Below are positions 8,813 through 17,554 of a DNA stretch of 64,000 nucleotides, piece by piece. Below the pieces are notes generated by a model. It saw nothing but the letters and a program-made list of their open reading frames with translations. It was not told the DNA's origin and did no database searches. The translations under genes and the position numbers were made by a program. This DNA is from Thiothrix eikelboomii (GTDB lineage Bacteria > Pseudomonadota > Gammaproteobacteria > Thiotrichales > Thiotrichaceae): NCBI RefSeq assembly GCF_900167255.1, contig NZ_FUYB01000011.1, positions 51,537 through 115,536 of the forward strand, in the 5' to 3' direction. How positions within the stretch are numbered: the first letter of the stretch is position 1; each line of letters starts with the position of its first letter.

Positions 8813-9511
8813 ATGTCTAGACAATCGGATTTTATTGCACCGTCGATTCTTTCTGCAGATTTCGCCCGCTTAGGCGAAGAGGTAGATCGGGTATTAGCCT
8901 CCGGTGCAGACATCGTGCATTTTGATGTGATGGATAATCACTATGTACCCAATCTCACCATTGGCCCGTTAGTATGTGAAGCCTTACGCAAACATGGTGT
9001 GACTGCCCCTATTGATGTGCATTTAATGGTAAAACCTGTGGATCGGATCATTCCCGACTTTGCTAAAGCAGGGGCAACTTATATCACCTTCCACCCAGAA
9101 GCTTCTGAGCACATTGACCGCAGCTTGCAATTGATTCGCGCTGAAGGTTGTAAGGCGGGCTTAGTTTTCAATCCTGCCACCCCTTTAAGTATCCTCGAAT
9201 ATGTCATGGATAAGATTGATATGATTCTGATCATGTCGGTGAATCCGGGGTTTGGAGGACAAAGTTTTATTCCCTCTGCCCTGACTAAATTACGCGAAGC
9301 ACGCAAACTGATTGATGCCTCCGGCTTCGATATTCGGTTAGAAATCGACGGCGGCGTAAAGGCCAGCAATATTCGTGAAATTAAAGAAGCGGGGGCAGAT
9401 ACCTTTGTCGCAGGCTCTGCAATCTTTGGGGCGGCTAATCTGAATGATCCTCAGCATTATAACAGCATACTGACCCAATTCCGTGCCCAACTAGCAGAAG
9501 CGAAGGTTTAA
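8813..9511 (+). CDS. rpe: Ribulose-phosphate 3-epimerase
   Basis: Interconverts D-ribulose 5-phosphate and D-xylulose 5-phosphate (pentose phosphate pathway, cytosol). 232 residues, a TIM barrel with family motifs [32 protein letters not shown] (metal ligands H and D), [18 protein letters not shown] and EIDGGV. The start is the ATG at 8813 with TGAGGAAG upstream. The TAA stop overlaps the ATG of gph (TAATG). The rpe-gph-trpE order matches many gammaproteobacteria. Confidence 0.96.
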   Translation: MSRQSDFIAPSILSADFARLGEEVDRVLASGADIVHFDVMDNHYVPNLTIGPLVCEALRKHGVTAPIDVHLMVKPVDRIIPDFAKAGATYITFHPEASEHIDRSLQLIRAEGCKAGLVFNPATPLSILEYVMDKIDMILIMSVNPGFGGQSFIPSALTKLREARKLIDASGFDIRLEIDGGVKASNIREIKEAGADTFVAGSAIFGAANLNDPQHYNSILTQFRAQLAEAKV

Positions 9512-10191
9512 TGGCTCAATTTCAACCCAAACTTGTCTTAATTGATTTAGACGGAACGCTTGTCGATAGCGTTCCAGATCTCAGCTATTCAGTGGATCAA
9601 ACCATGCTGGCTCTCGGTTTGCCCCTACGGGGTGAAGCCGCTGTGCGGACTTGGGTTGGTAATGGTGTACAGACTTTAGTCGAACGGGCCTTAACCAATA
9701 CCTTAGATCAGCCTGCTGATCCTGCTGCATTTGAACAAGCCTTAGCCATTTTTATGGCGATTTATGCTGAAAACACCTCACAACGCAGTCGTCTCTACCC
9801 CGGCGTTGTGGAGGGTTTAGATTTTTTGCAAAGCTGCAAAGCGCTTAAAGTCGCTTGTGTGACTAACAAAGCAGCCCAATTCACCCATAAGCTGCTGCGT
9901 GATTTAGGAATTTTTGAGCGTTTTGCTCTGATTGTAAGCGGTGACACCTTGTCGGAGAAAAAACCTCATCCGCTGCCACTGCTATATGCCGCCGAGCAAC
10001 TCGGCGTCGAGCCGACTGATTCATTAATGTTAGGTGATTCAAAATCCGATGTGAAAGCAGCCCGAGCAGCGGGCTTTAAAATCATTACGGTGAGTTATGG
10101 TTACAATCATGGTGAAGATATACGTGACTATCATCCAGATGCAGTGATAGACTCCTTCCAAGAATTAACTACTCTCATTCAGTGTGCATAA
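9511..10191 (+). CDS. gph: Phosphoglycolate phosphatase
   Basis: HAD-superfamily phosphatase of 226 residues that removes phosphate from 2-phosphoglycolate. The nucleophile motif is IDLDGTLVDSVPDL at the N terminus. The Thr of motif II is in CVTNKA, the Lys is in KKPHPLPL, and the acidic motif is MLGDSKSDVKAA. It is coupled to rpe by a one-base overlap. Its TAA stop also overlaps the ATG of a putative trp leader peptide, so trpE is probably read from an operon beginning at rpe or from a local promoter inside gph. Confidence 0.93.
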   Translation: MAQFQPKLVLIDLDGTLVDSVPDLSYSVDQTMLALGLPLRGEAAVRTWVGNGVQTLVERALTNTLDQPADPAAFEQALAIFMAIYAENTSQRSRLYPGVVEGLDFLQSCKALKVACVTNKAAQFTHKLLRDLGIFERFALIVSGDTLSEKKPHPLPLLYAAEQLGVEPTDSLMLGDSKSDVKAARAAGFKIITVSYGYNHGEDIRDYHPDAVIDSFQELTTLIQCA

Positions 10192-10232
10192 TGTTTATGT
10201 TTCCAAACAAGCTATGGCGATGGCGTCCTTGA
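10191..10232 (+). CDS. trpL: Putative Trp-rich leader peptide before trpE
   Basis: A 13-codon reading frame starts with the ATG that overlaps the gph stop and reads [13 protein letters not shown]. It contains two Trp codons in a W-R-W arrangement and ends TGA just before a hairpin and a T run. A short peptide with closely spaced Trp codons between the upstream gene and trpE is the classic form of a transcription-attenuation leader. No strong Shine-Dalgarno is visible, so translation could be coupled to gph or begin at the second ATG (10197). Inferred from position and codons only. Confidence 0.55.
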   Translation: MFMFPNKLWRWRP

Positions 10233-10258
10233 GTTCTACTTAGACTCGACCCTTTTTT
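10231..10258 (+). promoter_or_regulatory. Putative trp attenuator hairpin
   Basis: GAGT-CT (10231-10237, one bulged T) pairs with AG-ACTC (10242-10247) around a four-base loop. Five bases later comes T6 (10253-10258). The hairpin begins at the leader peptide stop codon and lies 24 bases before the trpE ATG. The stem is short, so termination would be weak. Competing structures with the leader GC-rich part (10218-10230) were not folded computationally. Confidence 0.5.
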
Positions 10259-10281
10259 CATCCTTTTGTTTGGAACTTGTC

Positions 10282-11763
10282 ATGAATCAAGATACATTCG
10301 CTAGTTATTTTACCCAAGGTTTTAACCGTGTTCCGATCAGTCGTACTATTTTGGCTGATCTTGACACGCCGTTGAGCGCCTATCTAAAGCTTGCAGATGC
10401 CCCCTATTCCTATCTATTCGAATCCGTGCAAGGTGGAGAGAAATGGGGTCGCTATTCTATGCTGGGTTTACCAGCTAAAACCATCATTAAAGTATATGGC
10501 TTAGCAGTTGAAATCCATCGGGCTAATCAAGCCATTGAACGCTTTGAGGTCGCTGATCCTTTAGCTTGGATTAGTGAGTTTCAAGCACAGTTTAAAGTCC
10601 CCGATTTACAGGCCTTACCACGTTTTACGGGTGGTTTAGTCGGCTATTTCGGTTATGAAACCATTCGTTATATTGAAAAGAAACTCGCTCAAGGCAAAGA
10701 CAAACCCGACCCCATTGGCACACCGGATATTCTATTGATGGTGTCGGATGAAGTGGTGGTCTTTGATAGTCTGCGCGGTGAATTGCATTTAATCGTGCAT
10801 GCCGAAGCGGATGGTTATCAACTAGCGCAAAAAAAACTCGATAGTTTAGAGGTGCAATTACAAACAGCTCGGCGCTTATATCGTGCCGCTGCTGCAACTC
10901 GCCAAGTGGAAGAAAGTGATTTTATTTCTGGCTTCACCGAACAAGGCTTTAAGGATGCAGTTCTCACTGCCAAGGAATACATCAAGGCAGGGGATATTAT
11001 GCAAGTGGTGCTTTCGCAACGCATGAGCATTCCATTTACGGCTCCCCCTTTAGATCTCTATCGCGCTCTGCGCCGCTTGAATCCTTCGCCTTATATGTAT
11101 TTCTTAAATTTAGACGAATTTCATATTGTGGGATCTTCGCCTGAAATTTTGGTGCGTTTAGAAGACGACACCCTGACCGTTCGCCCTATCGCCGGTACGC
11201 GCCGACGAGGTGATACTGAACAACGTGATCAGGAACTCGAACAAGAATTATTACATGACCCCAAAGAACTCGCTGAGCATTTAATGCTGATTGATTTAGG
11301 GCGCAATGATGCTGGACGGGTGAGTGAAATTGGCTCAGTGAATTTGACTGAAAAAATGATTGTCGAGCGTTATTCGCATGTAATGCACATCGTCTCGAAT
11401 GTCACAGGTAAACTATTGCCTAATTTAACTGCGATGGATGTGCTACGAGCAACTTTCCCCGCTGGCACAGTCAGCGGTGCTCCTAAAATTCGTGCGATGG
11501 AAATCATTGATGAATTAGAACCTGTCAAACGCGGTATCTATTCCGGCGCAGTCGGTTATTTATCCTGGAGCGGCAATATGGATACGGCCATTGCCATTCG
11601 CACAGCGATTTTGAAAGATAATACCTTGCATATTCAAGCGGGGGCTGGCGTTGTCTATGACTCCATCCCACTAATGGAGTGGGATGAAACCATGAACAAA
11701 GGTCGAGCCGTTTTTCGGGCAGCGAGTGCTGCTTTATCGGGCTTAGACGGCAAACATCAATAA
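10282..11763 (+). CDS. trpE: Anthranilate synthase component I
   Basis: Chorismate-using subunit of anthranilate synthase (first step of Trp biosynthesis). About 493 residues. Chorismate-binding signatures are present: [39 protein letters not shown] and [17 protein letters not shown]. The N-terminal region carries [20 protein letters not shown], which corresponds to the Trp-feedback site of the family. The ATG at 10282 has GGA upstream; an in-frame TTG at 10270 is unlikely. Its glutaminase partner trpG lies 1.75 kb downstream beyond an opposite-strand glycosidase, so the two subunits are not in one operon. Confidence 0.96.
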   Translation: MNQDTFASYFTQGFNRVPISRTILADLDTPLSAYLKLADAPYSYLFESVQGGEKWGRYSMLGLPAKTIIKVYGLAVEIHRANQAIERFEVADPLAWISEFQAQFKVPDLQALPRFTGGLVGYFGYETIRYIEKKLAQGKDKPDPIGTPDILLMVSDEVVVFDSLRGELHLIVHAEADGYQLAQKKLDSLEVQLQTARRLYRAAAATRQVEESDFISGFTEQGFKDAVLTAKEYIKAGDIMQVVLSQRMSIPFTAPPLDLYRALRRLNPSPYMYFLNLDEFHIVGSSPEILVRLEDDTLTVRPIAGTRRRGDTEQRDQELEQELLHDPKELAEHLMLIDLGRNDAGRVSEIGSVNLTEKMIVERYSHVMHIVSNVTGKLLPNLTAMDVLRATFPAGTVSGAPKIRAMEIIDELEPVKRGIYSGAVGYLSWSGNMDTAIAIRTAILKDNTLHIQAGAGVVYDSIPLMEWDETMNKGRAVFRAASAALSGLDGKHQ

Positions 11764-11782
11764 GTATCCTGATCAAGCCAGC

Positions 11783-13378
11783 TTATTCTAAGCCTTTTTT
11801 TAGCTCAGTGGCTAAGCGCTTATCCAGCTTTTGATCTAAATAGAGACCGAAATAAGGTTGGCCGAGGTCTCTATAAGACCATAATGACCAACTCAAACCG
11901 GCTGCATTCATTACGCTCATGGTGTCACGTACTAAATTATAACGTGAAGCCCCCGGTGCTGTGGATAAAGCCCCAAACTCGCCGACATATAAAGGCAGAT
12001 TATTCGTGCTCGCCCAAGTCAGATAGGGCTGCAAATCCTTTGCTAAACGTGCCTTATCATAATACTCTCGGCTACCATTATAATAATCAAAGCGGATTCC
12101 AAATTCCCCGTGCTCCATTTCGGGTGCATATACCCAAGTTTGGAAACGGATTTTGTCGCCAGCTTTTATCTTCACTAAAGGCTCAGTATAAAACTGATTC
12201 ACTTGACTCCAACTCCCCCCACCTGAGTTACCGCTAATTTTTAAGCTAGCGATACCATTCGCAGAAGTGGCTGGCCGATTCACCGTGCGATCCCAAGTTC
12301 CGCTAAAATCACCTGAGCCACTGAAGCGCCAACTCGCTGGCAATTGAGCATTCACCACGGATGCTTGCTCTAGGCTTGGATTCGACATATTGAATTTCAC
12401 GCCATTATGCGTAATGGAAAAATCATCAAACCAAACCTCACCAATGCGCCCCGCCGCACCTAATCTTAACGCAGCAAATTCAACGCCAGCAGGCACGGTA
12501 ATCTCGCCACTATCTAGCTGTGTCCATTCGCTGATTTTACTCACCACATTTTTCCCCTTCGCCCAACCTGCCATATACACGTCGTTTAAGACTAAGCCGG
12601 GATAAGAGTTACTGGGGATTTTAGAATCATAAGCCCCTGCATAACCAGAATAGCTCACCACAAATGGCTTATAGTTGTGAAAAGAATAAACCACATTTGT
12701 ATCGTTCATGCGCTGAAAGCGAGTATCACTCCCCAAAGGCGCTTGAATAAAAATGATATGCCCAGGGTCCACCTGTCGAATTGCACTCAGTGTAGCAGCC
12801 GCTAAATCCCACCATTTTTTAGCCTCGCTAGGTGCAGGTTCATTAAAAATATCATAACCTGCAATGATTTTTTTATCTGCATAGCGCGTTGCGATGTTCT
12901 TCCAAAGCTTAATAAACTTCTGCTGAGCAACAGGACTATTCCAAATTTTCCCTTGTCCGGCCGTCGAATCGGGTAGCGCGACATGCATATCTAGAATTAA
13001 ATAAATCCCCGCGTTTTCACACCAGCGCACATAGTTATCAATCAGTTGATAACCTAATTGAGTTCGGAAATATTGCCAATGTAAACCCAAGCGAATGCTG
13101 TTCACGCCTAAGGATTTGAGGTATTTAATATCAGCTTCTGTGGCATATTTGAGGGGAGCGGTTTTGTCCCAAGCATACTGATAATAATAGGTATGCATGT
13201 TCACACCTTTTAAAACCAGTGTCTGCCCCTGAGCATCAACGATCTTATTGCCAACGACCTTTAAGCCCGAACCCTCAGCTTTGACAGCGGCTTCTACCGC
13301 GCCGACTGCTGCACTTAAGCCTATCGCTAGACTTAAGGCCAAAACCTTCAAACACGTAGTCATTAACTTACCCTGCAT
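11783..13378 (-). CDS. Secreted GH5 glycoside hydrolase with inserted carbohydrate-binding domain
   Basis: Glycoside hydrolase family 5 (cellulase-like) of about 531 residues. Signal peptide MQGKLMTTCLKVLALSLAIG, ending near AVEA. The barrel begins at GLKVVGNKIVDAQGQTLVLK. The acid/base Glu is in DIFNEPAP, the His-Tyr substrate-binding strand is YSFHNYKP, and the nucleophile Glu is in LYVGEFGAL. Between the last two the barrel is interrupted by about 160 residues of beta-rich sequence (VWFDDFSITHNG, PASWRFSGSGDFSG, IKAGDKIRFQTWVYAP) resembling CBM4/9 domains. The ATG at 13378 after GCGAGG gives a clean signal peptide; the frame is open to 13414. The substrate (beta-glucan, mannan or other) cannot be told. 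It lies between trpE and trpG on the opposite strand, suggesting insertion by transfer. Confidence 0.85.
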   Translation of the reverse strand: MQGKLMTTCLKVLALSLAIGLSAAVGAVEAAVKAEGSGLKVVGNKIVDAQGQTLVLKGVNMHTYYYQYAWDKTAPLKYATEADIKYLKSLGVNSIRLGLHWQYFRTQLGYQLIDNYVRWCENAGIYLILDMHVALPDSTAGQGKIWNSPVAQQKFIKLWKNIATRYADKKIIAGYDIFNEPAPSEAKKWWDLAAATLSAIRQVDPGHIIFIQAPLGSDTRFQRMNDTNVVYSFHNYKPFVVSYSGYAGAYDSKIPSNSYPGLVLNDVYMAGWAKGKNVVSKISEWTQLDSGEITVPAGVEFAALRLGAAGRIGEVWFDDFSITHNGVKFNMSNPSLEQASVVNAQLPASWRFSGSGDFSGTWDRTVNRPATSANGIASLKISGNSGGGSWSQVNQFYTEPLVKIKAGDKIRFQTWVYAPEMEHGEFGIRFDYYNGSREYYDKARLAKDLQPYLTWASTNNLPLYVGEFGALSTAPGASRYNLVRDTMSVMNAAGLSWSLWSYRDLGQPYFGLYLDQKLDKRLATELKKGLE

Positions 13379-13515
13379 ATCAACCTCGCCGTTAGCAAAA
13401 TGAGAAGCTTTCACTGTCTGCCTAAGTTTGCAGCACAGGCGAAAGCCTAGATAAAAGTGCGATTCCGTTTAGATTAGGATACTCTTTAGCTTTGAAATTC
13501 TAACTGAAGATCGCG

Positions 13516-14103
13516 ATGCAAAAGATACTAATGATCGACAATTATGACTCGTTTACCTATAACCTAGTTCAATATCTAGGGGAATTAGGCGCGGATGTTC
13601 AAGTTGTACGCAATGACGAGATTCCGGTCACTGCGATTGCTACCATCGCCCCCGAAAAAATCGTTTTATCACCAGGTCCTTGTACACCGACTGAAGCAGG
13701 TATTTCTGTGCCTACCTTAGAACACTATGCAGGTAAATGGCCAATCTTGGGCGTGTGCTTAGGGCATCAGTCGATTGGTCAGGCCTTTGGGGGCAAAGTC
13801 GTGCGTGCCAAAGCAATCATGCATGGCAAAACCTCGATGATTCATCATAAAGGCATTGGTGTCTTCACTGATCTGCCCAGCCCCTTTGAAGCCACTCGCT
13901 ATCATTCGTTAGTGATCGAGCAAGCCAGCCTACCGGATTGTTTAGAAATCACCGCGTGGACTGAAACTGCCGACGGTGAACTGGATGAAATTATGGGCGT
14001 GCGCCACAAAACTTTGCCTGTCGAGGGTGTGCAATTTCATCCTGAGTCAATTTTGACGGAACATGGACATGCGATGCTGCAGAATTTTTTAGAGGGGCGA
14101 TAG
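13516..14103 (+). CDS. trpG: Anthranilate synthase glutamine amidotransferase component
   Basis: Class I glutamine amidotransferase subunit supplying ammonia to TrpE. In some bacteria it is shared with aminodeoxychorismate synthase (PabA). 195 residues. The N terminus is [20 protein letters not shown]. The oxyanion segment is [14 protein letters not shown], the nucleophile Cys is in [11 protein letters not shown], and the His-Glu pair is in VQFHPESIL. It is complete and divergent from the GH5 gene, with about 137 bases between starts. TrpD/TrpC do not follow; the next gene is a Uma2 remnant. A dual TrpG/PabA role is possible. Confidence 0.94.
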   Translation: MQKILMIDNYDSFTYNLVQYLGELGADVQVVRNDEIPVTAIATIAPEKIVLSPGPCTPTEAGISVPTLEHYAGKWPILGVCLGHQSIGQAFGGKVVRAKAIMHGKTSMIHHKGIGVFTDLPSPFEATRYHSLVIEQASLPDCLEITAWTETADGELDEIMGVRHKTLPVEGVQFHPESILTEHGHAMLQNFLEGR

Positions 14104-14115
14104 CGACCCTCTGGC

Positions 14116-14468
14116 TTAGCTACGGTTAAATAGCTGCTCTTTTATCCCTGCCGAGAACTGGGTGCTTTCCATGCGCCCTGCTGCTGTAAAAATTTCCAGC
14201 CGCGTGTCGATATACACAATCCATACTTCTTGAGCACCTGCCTCTAGATACAGCTGGGTTTTAATCTGCATTTCCTCACGGGAATTAGAGGGAGAGACAA
14301 TTTCAACACCTAGCTCAGGCGCACGCGGGAAGGGAGTGACTGTTCCCCATTCCTGTATAAAAGCCTCTGAGGCCCAAGCCACATCAGCGACCTTCGTCCC
14401 TTCTGGAGTTTGGATGGAACATTCAGCGATCACCTGCCCAGAAAGGTGCTTATTGCCAAGTAAGCGTG
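14116..14468 (-). pseudogene. Uma2-family (DUF820) protein, N terminus lost to an IS insertion
   Basis: The reading frame encodes about 117 residues that match the C-terminal two thirds of Uma2/DUF820 proteins (restriction-endonuclease-like fold): AECSIQTPEGTKVADVAWAS, PELGVEIVSPSNSREEM with the Asp/Glu of the PD-(D/E)XK-like site, then AGAQEVWIVYIDTRLEIFTA. Upstream of LLGNKHLSG the frame runs directly into the right end of an IS200/IS605 element. The frame continues open about 37 codons into IS sequence, but those codons are not Uma2. I found no matching N-terminal coding sequence on the other side of the IS (15637-15770), so the front of the gene has also been lost or replaced. Uma2 proteins are common, poorly understood, and often spread in multiple copies. 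Confidence 0.7.
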
Positions 14469-14470
14469 TT

Positions 14471-14610
14471 GACATCCTCCTTGCCCTAAATGGCGAGGAT
14501 TCCTGCTGCCAGACGCTCATGTCCGAGCGCGAGAATGTTCCGTGCTGCATTGATATCTCTATCATGCACAGCCCCACACTCAGGGCAAGTCCATTCTCTT
14601 ATTCCAAGTC
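14471..14610 (-). ncRNA. Candidate reRNA/omegaRNA region of IS-1
   Basis: Established knowledge: TnpB proteins use a guide RNA made from the 3' end of tnpB and the element right end, with the guide taken from the flank. Here the last part of tnpB plus the right end is strikingly conserved between the two copies in this window, and the terminal part contains a palindrome (CCTTGCCCTAAATGGCGAGG on the + strand). The guide would be read from the bases just left of 14469. RNA boundaries are inferred. Confidence 0.4.
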
Positions 14611-15547
14611 CTGCTCTACCTTTCGGACTGTTTGCGGAAGTATTTCCGCAACACGAGCAAGTTTGGGTGGTGTATCGTTCAGATACTTCTTCAAACCATA
14701 CCCCTGCGTTCTCGCATTTGTAACAGAGTAGGGTTTTAAAACTTGACCAACCCGCATCTAAGACGGATTTGGCTAGTTTCGTTTTGGCTAAGGCCTTTGA
14801 ACTGACATCGCCTACGACAATTGCAGCGTAGGCTTTGACTAATTCAGTGGAAAATTGGTGAAGCTGATTCTGTCGAGTATTTTTAATCTTGGCGTGAATC
14901 GCTCTCACACGCTTTTTCTTTCTAGCACGCTGCGCAATACCCAGCTTCTGTTCATCGCGCCGATAGTACTTAGAAGATTTAAGTTTTTGACCGTTGGACA
15001 AGGTAGCGAGGTCTTTCAAGCCTAGATCAACACTGATGGATTCAGTACCTTTCGATTCCAGCTTAGGGGCATTATCTACCACTAAGCAGACATACCAGCG
15101 ACCTCTGGCATCCTCGACAAAACAGCCCGTCTTAACGTGATATTGATCTAAGCCGTAGCTGTCCCAGAGTTTGAACGCGGTTTTGGCGTATTGAACAAAA
15201 CCGTTGCCATATCTCACGGCTGATTTTTTAAACGGTATCCAACCTAGAGAACGACGGGATGATTGTTTATTAGACACCCGCCAATTCAGCTTAGCTTTCT
15301 TGAATTGCTTACGGCGGGTCATCAGTTCTTCCGTCACCGCTTGAATCGTTTGGCTATGTAGGTTTAATTCTTTGGATGCACCGGCTGTATAGCGTGCTAC
15401 GTCATAAGCCGAGAAAAATTGACCTGTTCTTTTTAGGTGGGTAAAACACAAGTCGTTCACGTAGTTCCAGACGAAATTCACTTCAGTCGCTAAGTGGTTT
15501 AGCGTCTGAGTATGCTTGTCCTTAATCCGTAACTTCAAGGTTTTCAT
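14486..15547 (-). CDS. tnpB: TnpB RNA-guided nuclease of IS-1
   Basis: RuvC-like TnpB of about 353 residues, starting at MKTLKLRIKDKHTQTLNHLA (ATG at 15547); the frame is open to 15595. An N-terminal helix-turn-helix/OrfB region leads to RuvC-I with Asp in SVDLGLKDLATLSNG. The zinc ribbon is CSCCGNTSANSPKGRAG ... CPECG, and the RuvC-III Asp is in HDRDINAARNILALGHERLA. The RuvC-II strand, normally IxxEDLN, reads IVVGDVSSKALAKTKLAKSV, so the canonical Glu is replaced by Gly. A nearby Glu in EEVSERYTTQTCS could substitute. It appears complete and potentially active. It has roughly 60 percent similarity by eye to the second tnpB in its first half and more at its end. Confidence 0.9.
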   Translation of the reverse strand: MKTLKLRIKDKHTQTLNHLATEVNFVWNYVNDLCFTHLKRTGQFFSAYDVARYTAGASKELNLHSQTIQAVTEELMTRRKQFKKAKLNWRVSNKQSSRRSLGWIPFKKSAVRYGNGFVQYAKTAFKLWDSYGLDQYHVKTGCFVEDARGRWYVCLVVDNAPKLESKGTESISVDLGLKDLATLSNGQKLKSSKYYRRDEQKLGIAQRARKKKRVRAIHAKIKNTRQNQLHQFSTELVKAYAAIVVGDVSSKALAKTKLAKSVLDAGWSSFKTLLCYKCENAGVWFEEVSERYTTQTCSCCGNTSANSPKGRAGLGIREWTCPECGAVHDRDINAARNILALGHERLAAGILAI

Positions 15548-15768
15548 AGGCTTATTATAGCAAATCCAACGCCCAATGAATAGATCGGCTAACACCGATG
15601 CGCCTTATATCCCCCAGCTAAAGCAAGGGGTTTTACAGCGCAACTGATAAGGCAATGCGCCACTCATCAGGGGATGATTTGACTATTGGCGATTTTTACC
15701 TAGATGGCAAGCAAAACTTGCACCGAGCTAAAGGCAGCATACTAGGTTTTTACAGTCCCCACCTTGGC

Positions 15769-16005
15769 CTAACGCCGCGCCCAACTCACTTCCATATCCT
15801 CGGCTTCCCCCATACCTTGCTCCAACAAAGCGAGCAGCTCAGGATCAGCGCCATTTTCCTTGAGAATCTCTAGCTCAGCACGGTTCAACCAATAATCGGT
15901 ATCCGTTGGGCTTTCTTCCTCAAGTTGATCCACTAAAAACTGAAGTTGTGCTTCGGTGATCTTGCCTAGCTCAATGCCAGTATCTTTATTAGTTAAGACG
16001 ATCAT
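15769..16005 (-). CDS. Small acidic protein of unknown function
   Basis: 78 residues, acidic, mostly helical: MIVLTNKDTGIELGKITEAQ, LQFLVDQLEEESPTDTDYWL, then GADPELLALLEQGMGE. It resembles a conserved small protein of unknown function in proteobacteria, recognised by the TGxxLGxIT start and the QLEEES segment. There is no signal peptide or membrane segment. It is the last gene of the allantoin operon on this strand, 39 bases after allA. It may simply be a neighbour; a role in purine breakdown is not indicated by the sequence. Confidence 0.6.
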   Translation of the reverse strand: MIVLTNKDTGIELGKITEAQLQFLVDQLEEESPTDTDYWLNRAELEILKENGADPELLALLEQGMGEAEDMEVSWARR

Positions 16006-16043
16006 TACACTGCTCCTGAGTTAAGACGTTACGAAGTTTGAGA

Positions 16044-16544
16044 TTAGCAGCCTTCGATAATAATGTCCTGAGTAAAATGGTATTCATCACAATTACTACC
16101 GGTGCCACCGGTGCGATCGAGGCAAATAAAATCCCTCACCCCTGCTGGACTAAATAAATAATGATGCCAGACCCCGCGCCGATAATTAATCCCTTGCTGT
16201 GCACCCACTCTAAACAAACGGATTTGCTCCACCAATGGCTGCTCTCCAGCAGGCGCGACCAGCGTGAAAAAGGCTTGGCGCTCTAAAGAAATAAAGGCTT
16301 GGCTGCTTTGCGGATGGCGCTCCATCACTTCAATGCGAAAAGGAAATTGGACGGGCTGTGAGCGAAAGATACTCACGGTCGGTTTGCCACCTTGTTGCAA
16401 AGTATCCAAGTCGGCTAAATCGCTATAGCGCTCGGTTTTACCATAATTAATTTGATAAAATTCGCGCCCAGTTGTTTCGATCACCTCCCCAAACGGGGCA
16501 AAGGCTTCAGCCGTAAGGGGTTCAGGTTTTAAAATAATCGTCAT
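16044..16544 (-). CDS. allA: Ureidoglycolate lyase
   Basis: Splits (S)-ureidoglycolate into glyoxylate and urea, the last step of the allantoin pathway encoded here. 166 residues, the usual length, with cupin-like family features: EAFAPFGEVIETTGREFYQI at the N terminus, EVMERHPQSSQAFISLE in the middle with the conserved His, and GVWHHYLFSP near the C terminus. The start is one base downstream of the allantoicase stop. Glyoxylate would feed central metabolism and urea would be left; no urease gene is seen in the window. Confidence 0.93.
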   Translation of the reverse strand: MTIILKPEPLTAEAFAPFGEVIETTGREFYQINYGKTERYSDLADLDTLQQGGKPTVSIFRSQPVQFPFRIEVMERHPQSSQAFISLERQAFFTLVAPAGEQPLVEQIRLFRVGAQQGINYRRGVWHHYLFSPAGVRDFICLDRTGGTGSNCDEYHFTQDIIIEGC

Positions 16545-16545
16545 T

Positions 16546-17541
16546 CTATTCAGCCTTTAATTGCCCAAAAGCACGCAATCGACTCACGCCGCCATCAGGG
16601 TAGATATTCAGGCGCAGATGCGAAACCGCACCGATCTTTTTCAACTCATCGACAAAACTAAATTCGGTATCCGCCGCCATTTTTTGTGGAGGCAATAACT
16701 CCTGCCAATATAAACTTTGCGCGGCAATACTGGCTTCATTGCCTCCGGTATACAACGTGCCATATACCGAACATTCATACGGATAATTGCCCTTAAAATG
16801 CGCTGTATCCAAGACAAGCCGTGAAATCTCACCCACACCTGCCAAGCGAATAATCGCCCAATCAAATCCCGGCTCACGACGGCGGCGGGTTTCCCAACCA
16901 TCGCCCATATTCACACCGCGCCCCGGTGCCAGCAGATTGCTGATATGCCCGTAATGCATATCGCTCGCGCACAAAGCCCGCCCTCCATTCAGCAAGGCTG
17001 CTAAATCGAGCTCTTCACCTTGGTTTATAGTTGATAAATCTCGACTCACCTGACCATAAACACGCAAACGCGCCACCCCCCCATCAGGATAAATATTCAA
17101 ACGTAGATAATTCCAAGTCTCGCCTGAACTAATCCTAAACGCATTATGGCTATTCCCCTGCAAAGCCTGAGCACTAAGAATCTGTGTCCAAGCAGTATGT
17201 TCATCCGGTGGTGTGGGGCTATAGCAAGCTTCAATGCTGGCAGAGGGTGCATAATTCCCCGTAAAATGCGAGGTATCAATATCAAAGCCCTGAATCACAC
17301 CCGAGCAAATTCGAATCACGGCATGATCATAACCGTTGCCACGCTTGCGGCGGGTTTCCCAGCCATCCATCCATTTGCCATTGTCATCATACTTGCCCGG
17401 AATAAAGACCGCTGGCTCTGGATTGAGCATCCGTTCTAGAGGAGCAAAAAACTCATCCGTGGCGGCAATAGCTTGGCCACCTAACCGAGGTTGGGCAAGG
17501 TCGATCGACTCAGCTTGTAACTGTTCTAATAGAGTGCTCAT
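16546..17541 (-). CDS. alc: Allantoicase
   Basis: Hydrolyses allantoate to (S)-ureidoglycolate and urea. 331 residues made of two homologous allantoicase repeats. Repeat one carries DGWETRRKRGNGYDHAVIRI, FDIDTSHFTGNYAPSASIEA and LRLNIYPDGGVARLRVYGQ. Repeat two carries GDGWETRRRREPGFDWAIIR, LVLDTAHFKGNYPYECSVYG and LRLNIYPDGGVSRLRAFGQ. Both WETRR and PDGG motifs are intact. It starts 14 bases after uraD and is followed immediately by allA. Confidence 0.95.
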   Translation of the reverse strand: MSTLLEQLQAESIDLAQPRLGGQAIAATDEFFAPLERMLNPEPAVFIPGKYDDNGKWMDGWETRRKRGNGYDHAVIRICSGVIQGFDIDTSHFTGNYAPSASIEACYSPTPPDEHTAWTQILSAQALQGNSHNAFRISSGETWNYLRLNIYPDGGVARLRVYGQVSRDLSTINQGEELDLAALLNGGRALCASDMHYGHISNLLAPGRGVNMGDGWETRRRREPGFDWAIIRLAGVGEISRLVLDTAHFKGNYPYECSVYGTLYTGGNEASIAAQSLYWQELLPPQKMAADTEFSFVDELKKIGAVSHLRLNIYPDGGVSRLRAFGQLKAE

Positions 17542-17554
17542 ACTGATCCTGCTC

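Larger units (their letters stand above)
14469..15636 (-). mobile_element. IS200/IS605-type element with tnpB only (IS-1)
   Basis: Ends are defined by comparison with a second copy at 55.2 kb. The right end, TTGACATCCTCC at 14469-14480, is followed by an imperfect palindrome around CCTAAA. The left end is GCCTTATATCCCC (15602-15614), with a hairpin to AAGGGG and a terminal TTTAC at 15632-15636. There are no terminal inverted repeats or target duplication, as expected for this family. Only tnpB is present (IS1341-like organisation), so transposition would need a TnpA supplied in trans. Exact terminal bases are approximate. It interrupts a Uma2 gene. Confidence 0.8.

Noticed and set aside
14116..14577. 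Full 153-codon frame read as an intact Uma2 protein
   Set aside because: The first 37 codons lie in IS right-end DNA and overlap tnpB in another frame, so the gene is truncated.
15655..15873. 72-codon rightward frame next to IS-1, considered as a missing Uma2 part or small gene
   Set aside because: Its second half is antisense to the small acidic protein and its first half does not resemble Uma2. Wrong strand for the remnant.
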